A DNA stretch of 64,000 nt, from the NCBI GenBank assembly GCA_041659605.1, contig JBAZXW010000020.1, positions 21,666 to 85,665 of the forward strand, written 5' to 3'. The notes beneath the pieces are model-generated. The model did no database searches, was not told where the DNA came from, and was given only the letters and a program-made list of their open reading frames with translations. Made by a program: the position numbers and the translations under genes. The DNA is from Solimonas sp041659605 (GTDB lineage: Bacteria; Pseudomonadota; Gammaproteobacteria; Nevskiales; Nevskiaceae). Below, in pieces: positions 35,947 to 44,133 of this stretch (positions are counted from its first letter, which is position 1; each line of letters starts with the position of its first letter).

Positions 35947-36582
35947 GTGCGTGCTTCGGCGCCCGAATGGAAATCGAAGCGCGCGGTAATGAGCGCCGCG
36001 CGTGCCGCTGCGCAACTGATTGACATCACCGCACAACTGGCGCGCAAAGGCTCGACCGTCCCCGGCATGCTGGTCGGCGCATCGGCGCTCACGCAGTGGG
36101 CGCACTTTCCCGCCGACGATGCCGTCGACGAGGCGCGTCGCTATCGCTACTACTACCACGCTCACCCACGCTGTCCGCGGGGCGAGCACGGCCACTTCCA
36201 CTTGTTCCGCCACACCGGCCGTACGCGTTCGCCGACCCACCTGCTCGGCGTTGCGGTCAACGCGCATGGACTGCCGCTGCGTCTGTTCACGACGAATCGC
36301 TGGGTCACCGACGAGCATGTGCTGCCGGCTGCCGCGGTCATGGGCCATCTTCGCCGCTTCCGGATGGAGCGCCCGGCCAGACTCAAGCCCGTGCACGGCT
36401 GGCTCAAGGCGCTCGTCACACTCTATTCACCGACGATTGATACCGTGTTGCGTGCGCGCGACGCGCGTATTCGTTCGGCCCGTCCGGGCTTCCTCGACGA
36501 CCGCCGAATCGAAGTGCTCAGCTCCTGCCGCATTTCATTGGAGAAGCAGGTGAAGTCGATCGAACACCTGCTCGATTCATAA
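35947..36582 (+). CDS. His-rich protein of unknown function (DUF6969-like)
   Basis: 211 residues from GTG 35947; ATG 35989 is an alternative start. No signal peptide. The core has YYYHAHPRCPRGEHGHFHLF (about residues 65-84 from the GTG), with five His, one Cys and one Glu in a short span, followed by a beta-rich stretch (THLLGVAVNAHGLPLRLFTT) and a helical C-terminus. It resembles the uncharacterised family DUF6969, but I am not certain. The histidine cluster suggests a metal site. Lies between the small secreted protein and the exported rhodanese. Confidence 0.68.
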   Translation: MRASAPEWKSKRAVMSAARAAAQLIDITAQLARKGSTVPGMLVGASALTQWAHFPADDAVDEARRYRYYYHAHPRCPRGEHGHFHLFRHTGRTRSPTHLLGVAVNAHGLPLRLFTTNRWVTDEHVLPAAAVMGHLRRFRMERPARLKPVHGWLKALVTLYSPTIDTVLRARDARIRSARPGFLDDRRIEVLSSCRISLEKQVKSIEHLLDS

Positions 36583-36597
36583 CCCTGGAGAATTCGT

Positions 36598-37587
36598 ATG
36601 AAAGCATCCCTGGCCCTGAAACTGGGCGGAACCTTCCTCGCCTGCCTGCTCGCAGCACCCGCATTCGCGGAGACCATGCTGCCGGGACCGGTCGTCAGCG
36701 CGTCGTGGCTCAAAGAGCATCAGAGTGAAGTCGTCGTGCTCGACGTGCGCGACGACCTCAAGACCTTGACCGCTGAACCGGAATTCGAGACCGACGCCAA
36801 GACCGGCAGCAAGAAGCTGACTGCGGTCGGCGGGCGCATCGAAGGTTCATTGCCGGTCGACTTCAACAAGATCCGCGTCGACCGCGAAGTCGATGGCAAG
36901 AAGATCACCAAGATGCTGCCCGGCAAGGCCGAGTTCCAGGACATCATGCAGGCCGCGGGCCTGAACAAGGACATGCCGATCGTCATCGCATCCACCGGCG
37001 ACGACGCCGGCCAGGTCGAGGAAGCCACGCGTCTCTACTGGTCGCTCAAGGTCTACGGCGCCGACCACATGGCCGTGCTCGACGGCGGCGTCGCCGCCTG
37101 GCTCGCTGCGGGCAATCCGGTCACGACTGCGGTCACTGCGGCGGTGACGCGCGGCAACTGGGAAGCCGGCGATGCGCGCACCGATCTTATCGCCGAGGCC
37201 GCGGACGTCGAAGCCGCCGCGAAGAAGAAAGTGCAGCTGATCGACGCGCGCCCGTTGCCGCAGTACCTGGGCCTGTCGTTCAAGAAGCCCGCGGTGCTCG
37301 CCGGCGGCCACGTCGCCGGTGCGAAGAACTACCCGACCGACGTGCGCTTCAAGGCCTCCGGCCCGGCGCAGGTGTTCCTGACCGCCGACGAATACCGCTA
37401 CGTGATGAAGGCGCAGGACGTCGACGCCGGCGCAGCGAGCATCGCCTACTGCAACACCGGCCACATGGCCTCGGGCCTGTGGTTCATCCAGAGCGAAATC
37501 CTCGGCAACAGCAAGGCGCGCATGTACGACGGCTCGATGCACGAGTGGACCACGCTCGGCAAGCCTGTCGTCGGCGTCGGCGGCTGA
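36598..37587 (+). CDS. exported tandem-rhodanese sulfurtransferase
   Basis: 329 residues with a signal peptide (LGGTFLACLLAAPAFAE), so periplasmic. Two rhodanese domains: the first (VVVLDVRDD, VIASTGDDAG) has lost the catalytic Cys and is structural; the second has the active loop AYCNTGHMASG with Cys285. Such enzymes move sulfane sulfur from thiosulfate to cyanide or protein thiols. CxTGHxA-type loops are seen in exported rhodaneses of sulfur oxidisers. Follows the His-rich gene by 15 bases. Confidence 0.9.
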   Translation: MKASLALKLGGTFLACLLAAPAFAETMLPGPVVSASWLKEHQSEVVVLDVRDDLKTLTAEPEFETDAKTGSKKLTAVGGRIEGSLPVDFNKIRVDREVDGKKITKMLPGKAEFQDIMQAAGLNKDMPIVIASTGDDAGQVEEATRLYWSLKVYGADHMAVLDGGVAAWLAAGNPVTTAVTAAVTRGNWEAGDARTDLIAEAADVEAAAKKKVQLIDARPLPQYLGLSFKKPAVLAGGHVAGAKNYPTDVRFKASGPAQVFLTADEYRYVMKAQDVDAGAASIAYCNTGHMASGLWFIQSEILGNSKARMYDGSMHEWTTLGKPVVGVGG

Positions 37588-37621
37588 TCCGTCTCAAGCC
37601 TTGGCTGTATCACCGATCCCC

Positions 37622-38014
37622 ATGACCGCACCGCGGTCGTGGGGATTCTTGTTACTTCGGCACGCGGGCCTGCTGCTGTCGTTGGCACTTGCAGGCGCAT
37701 CCCCCGCCCTGTCCGCTGCCGAAATCTGGATGTTCAGCTCGCCAAGCTGCGGAACCTGCCAGCAGTTCGAACGCGAAGTCGGCGACCGCTATGCCCGCAC
37801 AAACGACGGCAAGCGCATTCCCTTGCATCGCATCGGCCTGCACACCCCGCGCCCGCCGCAACTCGCCATCATCGCCGAAGTCCGCGGCACGCCAACCTTC
37901 GTCCTGCTCGACGCCGACAAGGAAATCGGCCGCATCACCGGCTACAGCGGTGACGAGCTGTTCTGGATGCGGTTTGCGGCGCTGGTCGCGGATCTGCCGC
38001 TGTCACTGCAGTAG
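37622..38014 (+). CDS. exported thioredoxin-like protein
   Basis: 130 residues from ATG 37622 (TTG 37601 is possible). Signal peptide GLLLSLALAGASPALSA; then WMFSSPSCGTCQQFEREVG with a CGTC redox pair at Cys43/Cys46 and the cis-Pro loop RGTPTFVLLD. A thioredoxin fold facing the periplasm, comparable in setting to SoxS/SoxW, which keep SoxY or its partners reduced. Last gene before a strong bidirectional terminator. Confidence 0.85.
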   Translation: MTAPRSWGFLLLRHAGLLLSLALAGASPALSAAEIWMFSSPSCGTCQQFEREVGDRYARTNDGKRIPLHRIGLHTPRPPQLAIIAEVRGTPTFVLLDADKEIGRITGYSGDELFWMRFAALVADLPLSLQ

Positions 38015-38042
38015 CGCAGGCGGTGGAACCTGCCCGCCAAGG

Positions 38043-38078
38043 AAAAGGCGGCTTGCCGAAGCAAGCCGCCTTTTCTGT
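38043..38078. terminator. bidirectional terminator
   Basis: AAAAGGCGGCTTGC (38043-38056), CGAA tetraloop, GCAAGCCGCCTTTT (38061-38074), then CTGTT. A 14-bp perfect stem between the rightward thioredoxin-like gene and the leftward operon ending at 38099. Confidence 0.9.
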
Positions 38079-38098
38079 TCGTACGACGTCCGCTGCAA

Positions 38099-39007
38099 TC
38101 AGAACGAGAAATCCTTCTTCTTCCCGCCGGCGACCTGCTTGAGCAGGTCCTCGATGGCACCCGGGCTGGACATGAGCTTGCCGAAGGTGACCATGGTCAG
38201 GTCGGGATGCCAGACGGCCATGCGGAAGCGCATGTGCATGGCGATGACGTCGTTGTCGTCGACCAGGATCTGGTACGGCAGATAAGCCGTAGTCTTGATC
38301 TCGAACATCTTGTCGACGGTGTCGGCCATGATGTGCTTGTCGTTGGCGCGCTCGTCGCCGACCTTGGCGCGCGAGACGCCGAACACGGTCTGCTTCTTGC
38401 CGGGGATTTCGAGCTTGTAGACCAGAGCGGTGCCGCCGACGTTCTTGTTCAGATTGGCTTCGACGACGCTCACCGCTTCCTCGTAGCTCTTGTGCTCGCC
38501 GAGCTGGTAGAAGTCGTCGAAGTGCTCCATGCCGACCATGTAATTGAAGGACTTCAGGTCGCCGGGGCTGCGGCCTTTTTCAGTGCCGTACTGCTGCTTC
38601 GCGCCGAGCGCCGATTCGAGCTGCCCGGCGGTGGCGGAGAGGCTGTCGCCGAGCCGGTAGGCGGCGGCCAGGTAACGCAGGTTCAGATAGCTGACCTGGT
38701 TCTGGCCATTGGTCTGCGTCACCGCCACATGCTGCACCGCGCCAAAGCCGCCGTATTCGCTCTTGGTCGCCGCCGACTTGAGGTCGGCGTTGGTCACGGC
38801 CACAACATGCGCACCGTCATACGGCGAAAACTCGCCGATGACCTCGAAGCCGGCGGCCGTGAGCTTGTCCTTCACTGCGGCAACCGAAGTCTCGACCGGT
38901 GCGGCTTCGGTGTAGGCGAGGACATAGGGTTGCAGGGTTTCGGCCTGGACGGCCGTTGCTGCAAGCAGGGTGCATGCAGCGGCGAGGCTCTTGCTGATCC
39001 GATTCAT
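38099..39007 (-). CDS. exported protein of unknown function, DUF302-like N-terminal part
   Basis: 302 residues with a signal peptide (LAAACTLLAATAVQAE). The first 100 residues (VETSVAAVKDKLTAAGFEVI, DGAHVVAVTN) resemble a DUF302 domain; the rest is not recognised. It is mixed alpha/beta, with no cysteine after the signal peptide and no heme motif, and ends GGKKKDFSF. It lies 14 bases downstream of the FadL-type gene at the 3' end of the sox region, so the pair may act together across the outer membrane and periplasm. Confidence 0.65.
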   Translation of the reverse strand: MNRISKSLAAACTLLAATAVQAETLQPYVLAYTEAAPVETSVAAVKDKLTAAGFEVIGEFSPYDGAHVVAVTNADLKSAATKSEYGGFGAVQHVAVTQTNGQNQVSYLNLRYLAAAYRLGDSLSATAGQLESALGAKQQYGTEKGRSPGDLKSFNYMVGMEHFDDFYQLGEHKSYEEAVSVVEANLNKNVGGTALVYKLEIPGKKQTVFGVSRAKVGDERANDKHIMADTVDKMFEIKTTAYLPYQILVDDNDVIAMHMRFRMAVWHPDLTMVTFGKLMSSPGAIEDLLKQVAGGKKKDFSF

Positions 39008-39021
39008 CGATCTGTCTCCCC

Positions 39022-40584
39022 TCATTCAAAGCGGTAGGTGTAGCCCAGCGTGATCTGCCACTGGTGCATGTCCAGAGAAATGTCCTGATCGTTGGGATCG
39101 ATGCCGAACGAGGTCGAGGTGTCGGCACCGGTGAGCAGATCCAGCATCGTCGCGTCGGTGTTGCTCAGCGCGTTCTTGCCGACGGTCGGGTTGGACTTGG
39201 CATACATCGCCGCCAGCGTCAGCCCCGTCGTCTGGGTGTACTGGTAGTCGACGCCGAAGGTGAAATGCTCGTTGATCACTGCCGGTGCGAGGATATTGAA
39301 CAGGATGTCGGTCTCCGGAATCGGCTGCTTCGTTGTGCTGTAGCCCGCGCGCAACTTGAAGGCTGCGAACTTGTACTGGATGCCGAACTTGTGGACGGTG
39401 ATGTCCTCCCAGCCAAAGCCGGGGCCGCTGGCCGAGCCCAGGCAGGCGTCGCTGGGGGCGTCGCTGCCCTGCAGTCCGCCGGTCAAACCGAAGAACAGGC
39501 GCGGGATGGCGCAATTGTTGACGAAGTCGTTGGTGTCGAAGCCGTTGCCGACCGACTTGACCTCGCTGAAGTTGATGCGCTGGTAGTCGTAGACGAAGCG
39601 GAAGTCGGAATTGAAGTGCAGCGAGATGCCCAGATTCCAGGTCGACGGGATGTCGAAGCCGCCTTCATCCGCGAACAGGCCGGCGTATTCCTTGAACTTG
39701 CTCATGCGGATGCGGGACTGGTACGAACCGCCCACACCCACGCCCGGAATCAGGCCGGTCAGAAAGCCGACGCGGCCGCCGTAGCCGTAGGACAGCTCGT
39801 AGCCGTTGTCGCTGACCTTGTCCGGAGTATTGGAGAACTGGGCGAAGGCCTTGAGACCGTCGGCGCGGAAGCGCTGTCCGGCCAGCACCGGGGCGATGCC
39901 GAACGACGAGCGATCGCCGAGCTTGCGCGAGTAGTTGGGGACGATGAACAACTGGATCAGGTCGACGGCTGCGGTGGCGTCGTCGTTGCCGCAGAAGCCG
40001 GCCATGTCGGAGGCGCCGTTGACCGTGCCACCGCCGCCGAAGCTGCCGTAGCACTCCGTCTCCAGGCTGATCGCACCGGTCGGATCGGCGAAGCCTTCGC
40101 CGAAGTGGGTGGTGTTGCCGTGATACTCGGTGTTCATGCCGCCGTTGCCGTACATCGCGATGCCCCAGCTCGACACCTCGTCGATCTGGCTGACATAGGA
40201 CAGCCCCGGGATGTAGTACATCTCGTTGTCGGAATCGACGCTGCCTTCGCTGATGCGCATGATGCTGTTCTGCGCACCGTCGCCCACCGGCCCGGCGGTG
40301 TAGTCGCGGATCGGCGAGAACACGCTCAGGTTGACGTCGACCCGGTCACCGACCCAGACCGCACCCGCCGGGTTGATCGTCACCACCAGCGCGTCTTCCG
40401 TCAGCGCCGTGCCCGCACCGCCCAGCGCGTTCTGCGAGGCGCTGTAGCCGTGCGCGAAATAACCGTTCGTCGCAAACGCTGGCGCTGCGGCGAACAGCGA
40501 GGCGACGGCGACTGCCTTTGCATGGGTCCATTTCACACCCGTGCGGGCGCTGCGGATCTGGATATCGGCTGAGCTTGGATTCAT
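39022..40584 (-). CDS. FadL/OmpP1-type outer-membrane channel
   Basis: 520 residues from ATG 40584 (ATG 40620, with a better AGAGG, adds 12). After a signal peptide ending AAAPAFA, the mature N-terminus TNGYFAHGYSASQNALGGAG followed by TALTEDALVVTINPAG is the FadL hatch signature. Many amphipathic strands follow, ending WQITLGYTYRFE with a terminal beta strand. FadL proteins admit hydrophobic compounds; in a sulfur oxidiser this might be elemental sulfur or organosulfur, which is inference from position after soxH. Four cysteines in two loops probably form disulfides. Confidence 0.88.
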   Translation of the reverse strand: MNPSSADIQIRSARTGVKWTHAKAVAVASLFAAAPAFATNGYFAHGYSASQNALGGAGTALTEDALVVTINPAGAVWVGDRVDVNLSVFSPIRDYTAGPVGDGAQNSIMRISEGSVDSDNEMYYIPGLSYVSQIDEVSSWGIAMYGNGGMNTEYHGNTTHFGEGFADPTGAISLETECYGSFGGGGTVNGASDMAGFCGNDDATAAVDLIQLFIVPNYSRKLGDRSSFGIAPVLAGQRFRADGLKAFAQFSNTPDKVSDNGYELSYGYGGRVGFLTGLIPGVGVGGSYQSRIRMSKFKEYAGLFADEGGFDIPSTWNLGISLHFNSDFRFVYDYQRINFSEVKSVGNGFDTNDFVNNCAIPRLFFGLTGGLQGSDAPSDACLGSASGPGFGWEDITVHKFGIQYKFAAFKLRAGYSTTKQPIPETDILFNILAPAVINEHFTFGVDYQYTQTTGLTLAAMYAKSNPTVGKNALSNTDATMLDLLTGADTSTSFGIDPNDQDISLDMHQWQITLGYTYRFE

Positions 40585-40775
40585 CGGACTGACACTCCCT
40601 GAAATTGGACGACGACTCATGAAACACCTCTCGTAACGCTGAAATCGATCACGACTCGGACGCACCCGCCGGCATGAGCCGCTCGGCGAGGCGCTCTTTT
40701 ATCAGACTCGTCAGATCGGACCTGCGTGCACTCCTCCATCTATGTTCTCCATCGCACGTCGAGTGTCGGTATCGA

Positions 40776-41783
40776 CTAACTCGGTGGTTGTGGCGGCGAC
40801 TGTGGCGTCGATTGCGGCGGCGGTTGCGCGAGGCTCTCCCGCTCCATTTCCAGATAGACCGAATAGGCGTTTGCCCGATGTCCCTCGGCAAAGGCCGCGA
40901 GTCCGGTCCAAGCATTCCAGTCGGCGCGTGCGTACGCCTCGTCAAACGGCATTAGGTCGCTCACCGCCTGACGCATCTGCACGCGCAGATCCTTGAGGTA
41001 GTCGCGCGTCAGGCGCAGCGCGCCGTGGGCGTCTGCGGACGCGGCACCGTGTCCGGGCACCACGTAACGGGCGCGCGGATCGTCGAGCCGGTCGAGCGCC
41101 GTGAGCCAGAGTCCGCTGTCCGCATCGCCCAGGAACGGGATGCGCCCGGCGAACACGAGATCACCGGTGAACAGCACACCGTCCGGCAGTACCAGCATCG
41201 ACAAATCCTCGGGCGTGTGGGCAGGCCCGGCGTGCCGGAGGTCGAAGCTCACGCCACCGAGCGTGAATGCGAAATCGCCGCCGACCCAGTGATCGGGCTC
41301 GACCAGCTGGAAGTCCGGTGCAATCCACTGCGCGAGCGTGTCCTTGCGCTGCGCCAGACGCGTACGCGCCAGCTCCGAATCGAGATAGACCTCCGCGCCC
41401 GGATGCGCCCACACCTCCGCGCCCGCTGCGCGCAGGGCCGCGAGCCCATACGCATGGTCGGCGTGGTAGTGACTCAGAATCACGCGGCGGATCGGCGCGC
41501 GGGTGAGCGTGCGGATCTCCGCGACCAGCTCCGCGCCAAGTTCGGGGGTGCCCAGGGCGTCGAAGACAACCACGCCATCGGTCGTCACTACGAAGCCCGC
41601 ATTCGAGTTGAAGCCGCGATTCGCCGTCGTTGCCGAGCCGGCGGCACCTTCCACGTACCAAGTGTTCGGCCCGATCTGGCGGCTGTGCAGCCCGCCGCTA
41701 CTGACGCTCGCGCTCGCGGCGAATGCCGCGCCGGCCAGTCCGCTGGCCAGCATCAGCAGTCGGGCGGCGCGGCGCAGGCTCAT
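40776..41783 (-). CDS. soxH: SoxH-like exported metallo-beta-lactamase-fold hydrolase
   Basis: 335 residues with signal peptide (ARLLMLASGLAGAAFAAS). Metal ligands HYHADHAYG (HxHxDH), the later His in LRHAGPAHTPEDL, the bridging Asp in LFTGDLVFAG and VPGHGAAS define the MBL fold. Proteins of this type are called SoxH in sox clusters and occur in PQQ-enzyme systems; the reaction is not settled. Its start overlaps the soxB stop (ATGA). The C-terminus ends in a Pro/Gln repeat (PPPQSTPQSPPQPPS). Confidence 0.85.
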   Translation of the reverse strand: MSLRRAARLLMLASGLAGAAFAASASVSSGGLHSRQIGPNTWYVEGAAGSATTANRGFNSNAGFVVTTDGVVVFDALGTPELGAELVAEIRTLTRAPIRRVILSHYHADHAYGLAALRAAGAEVWAHPGAEVYLDSELARTRLAQRKDTLAQWIAPDFQLVEPDHWVGGDFAFTLGGVSFDLRHAGPAHTPEDLSMLVLPDGVLFTGDLVFAGRIPFLGDADSGLWLTALDRLDDPRARYVVPGHGAASADAHGALRLTRDYLKDLRVQMRQAVSDLMPFDEAYARADWNAWTGLAAFAEGHRANAYSVYLEMERESLAQPPPQSTPQSPPQPPS

Positions 41784-43504
41784 GTGGCTTCGGCCAGTCC
41801 CGGATTGCTGCCGACGCCAATCAGGCGCGGCAGATTGAGTTTGGGCGCGGCGATGGTCTTGCGGTCGCGCAGATGGCGCGCAACGACGTCCCAGACCGCC
41901 TCGCCCTTCGCGTCCGGCGACACCGAGGCCCAGCCGGCGACGCGATACTTCTTTGCGGCGTCGAGCGGCTTGCCATCGAGACGCATGTCCTGGATGCGCT
42001 TGCCGATCGCCTGCGACGGCTCGATCGCGTAGCTCAGCCCGCCGACGCGCACCATGTCGCCGCCCTGCTGGTAGTAGGGGTCGGCGTTGAAGATGTTGTC
42101 GGCGACGTCTTCGAGTATCGCCTTGATCTGTTCGCCCGACAGTTCGTTCAGCGTCACACTCGGATAGGTGATGGCGGTCTGGTCCATCAGCCGCTCCATC
42201 GTGATCGGATCGCCCTGCAGCAGCGTCGTGCCCCAGCGGAATCCCGGCGAGAACGCGATCTGCGCATCCTTCTGCGTCATCAGCGCATCGAGAATGACCT
42301 GATCGAAGCTGCCGTTGAAGTTGCCGCGGCGGTACAGCAGGCCTTCGGTGACAGCCAGTTCCTCGCCCAACTGCTTCGCGTACGGCGCGCGGTGCCTGTC
42401 GATCAGTTTCTGCATGTCCGGATCGGCGGGCAGCAGGTTCGCGAACACCGGCACGAGGCGGTAACGCCATTCCTTGAGCTTGCCGCCGCGCACGTCGCAG
42501 TCGAGCACGCCGAGGAACTTGCCGTTGCAGCCGACGTTGGTCACCAGTGTCTGGCCGCCGGCGTTCTTGACGAGCAGCGGCTCGGGCACGGCGTCGTGCG
42601 TGTGCCCGCCGAGAATCGCGTCAAGCCCGCGCACGCGGCCGGCAAGCTTGAGGTCGACGTCCATGCCGTTGTGCGACAGCAGCACGACCAGCTCCGCACC
42701 CTCGGCGCGCGCCGCGTCGATCTGCGGCTGCAGGTTGTCTTCCTGGATGCCGAAGCTCCAATCCGGCACGAAGTGGCGCGGGTTGGCGATCGGCGTATAC
42801 GGAAACGCCTGGCCGATGATCGCGACCGGCACGCCGTTGACCGGCCGGATCACGTACGGGCGGAATACGGCGTCGCCGAAGTCGTTGGTCTTGACGTTGT
42901 GCGCGACGAAATCGATGCGGTCCTTGAACGGCCCGCTGACGATTTCCTGCACACGCTCGGCGCCGAAGGTGAACTCCCAGTGCCCGGTCATCACATCGAC
43001 GCCCAGCGCGAGCTGTGCGTCGACCATGTCCTGCGCATTCGTCCACAGCGCGGTCGCGGAGCCCTGCCAGGTATCGCCGCCGTCGAGCAGCAGCGAACCC
43101 TTGCGCCCGGTGCGCAGGCGCTTCACCAGCGTCGCCAGGTGCGCGTAGCCGCCGACCTTGCCGTAAGTGCGCGCCGCTTGCGCGAAGTCGAGATAACTGA
43201 GCGCGTGCGCCTCGCGCGATCCCGGCTTGATGCCGTAGCGCGACAGCAACGCTTCGCCGACCAGATGCGGCGCACGGCCGAAGCCGTCGCCAAAGCCCAG
43301 ATTCACGCTCGGCTCGCGGAACCAGATCGGCAGCAGCTGCGCATGACTGTCCGTCATGTGCAGCAGGCTGACGTTGCCGAACGCGGGAATGTCATAGAAC
43401 GCGCCGCCGTCGCCGTGCGCCAGTGCCTCCGGCGCCTGCAGCGTGAAGCGCGCGGCCGCCGAGGCCGCCAGCAGGCGCACAAACTCGCGTCGGCTCAGAC
43501 TCAT
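41780..43504 (-). CDS. soxB: thiosulfohydrolase SoxB
   Basis: 574-residue di-manganese periplasmic enzyme that hydrolyses the sulfone group from SoxY-bound sulfur to release sulfate. Twin-arginine-type leader SRREFVRLLAASAAA. Metallophosphatase ligands: LLHMTDSHAQLLP, LLDGGDTWQG, GHWEFTFG, LLSHNGMDVD and GGHTHDAVPEP. The C-terminal 5'-nucleotidase-like domain (VADNIFNADPYYQQGGDMVR) carries the substrate region. Length is standard. Follows soxX by 10 bases. Confidence 0.97.
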   Translation of the reverse strand: MSLSRREFVRLLAASAAARFTLQAPEALAHGDGGAFYDIPAFGNVSLLHMTDSHAQLLPIWFREPSVNLGFGDGFGRAPHLVGEALLSRYGIKPGSREAHALSYLDFAQAARTYGKVGGYAHLATLVKRLRTGRKGSLLLDGGDTWQGSATALWTNAQDMVDAQLALGVDVMTGHWEFTFGAERVQEIVSGPFKDRIDFVAHNVKTNDFGDAVFRPYVIRPVNGVPVAIIGQAFPYTPIANPRHFVPDWSFGIQEDNLQPQIDAARAEGAELVVLLSHNGMDVDLKLAGRVRGLDAILGGHTHDAVPEPLLVKNAGGQTLVTNVGCNGKFLGVLDCDVRGGKLKEWRYRLVPVFANLLPADPDMQKLIDRHRAPYAKQLGEELAVTEGLLYRRGNFNGSFDQVILDALMTQKDAQIAFSPGFRWGTTLLQGDPITMERLMDQTAITYPSVTLNELSGEQIKAILEDVADNIFNADPYYQQGGDMVRVGGLSYAIEPSQAIGKRIQDMRLDGKPLDAAKKYRVAGWASVSPDAKGEAVWDVVARHLRDRKTIAAPKLNLPRLIGVGSNPGLAEAT

Positions 43505-43514
43505 CGGATCACCC

Positions 43515-44114
43515 TCACTGGTTCACCGGCGACGCCGGATCGAACAGGAAGGCCATGACGTCGCGGATCTGCTGCTCGGTGAGGATGTTCTTGTGCCCGA
43601 AGCGCGGCATCGTGCTGCAGGGCATGAAGGCTTGCGCGTTGTAGATTTTGGCCCAGGTGTACTTGAGCATCGCCTCGCCGTTGCCGCGCAACTTGCCGTA
43701 CTGCTTCAGGCTGGGGCCGATCGTACCGTAGGCGATCTCCGCTTCCGCGAGCTGATGACAGGCGTAGCAGTTACCGCCGGCAGGCTTGGCCGGGTCGTCG
43801 CTGGACTGAAAGCCGGTTCCAGTCTGCGCAATCTTGTCGCCGTTCTTCCAGTCGCCGAGATACTGCCCTTGCGCGGGATAACGGATGCTGGCGGTGTTAT
43901 CGGCAATGACCTTCGCAGCCGCTTCACCCGGCAACACCACGCCGGTCGAGCAGGCCTTCTGCGTCTCGTCCTGGTTCAGACGTTGCAGAGTCGCTTGGCC
44001 CTTGGGCTTGAACGAGGCCGTGAGCGCGTCACCGAGCGGCTCCGCCGCAACGGCGCCGGTAAAGCCGAGCGCACACAGTGCCGCGGCCATGAGTCCAGTC
44101 CTGGATGGTGTCAT
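43515..44114 (-). CDS. soxX: sulfur-oxidation c-type cytochrome SoxX
   Basis: 199 residues with signal peptide (AALCALGFTGAVAAE). One heme site GNCYACHQLAEAE and a distal Met ligand likely in the PCSTMPRFGH segment. A cysteine pair KACSTG/MPCSTM may form a disulfide. SoxX pairs with SoxA to couple thiosulfate oxidatively to the SoxY cysteine. Encoded 19 bases after soxA in the same direction. Confidence 0.95.
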   Translation of the reverse strand: MTPSRTGLMAAALCALGFTGAVAAEPLGDALTASFKPKGQATLQRLNQDETQKACSTGVVLPGEAAAKVIADNTASIRYPAQGQYLGDWKNGDKIAQTGTGFQSSDDPAKPAGGNCYACHQLAEAEIAYGTIGPSLKQYGKLRGNGEAMLKYTWAKIYNAQAFMPCSTMPRFGHKNILTEQQIRDVMAFLFDPASPVNQ

Positions 44115-44133
44115 TGCAGTTCTCCGCTCGCGC

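Noticed and set aside
40621..40775. Short frames between soxH and the FadL-type gene
   Set aside because: Overlapping frames of 13-40 codons with no conserved look; more likely the promoter and leader of the FadL-type gene.
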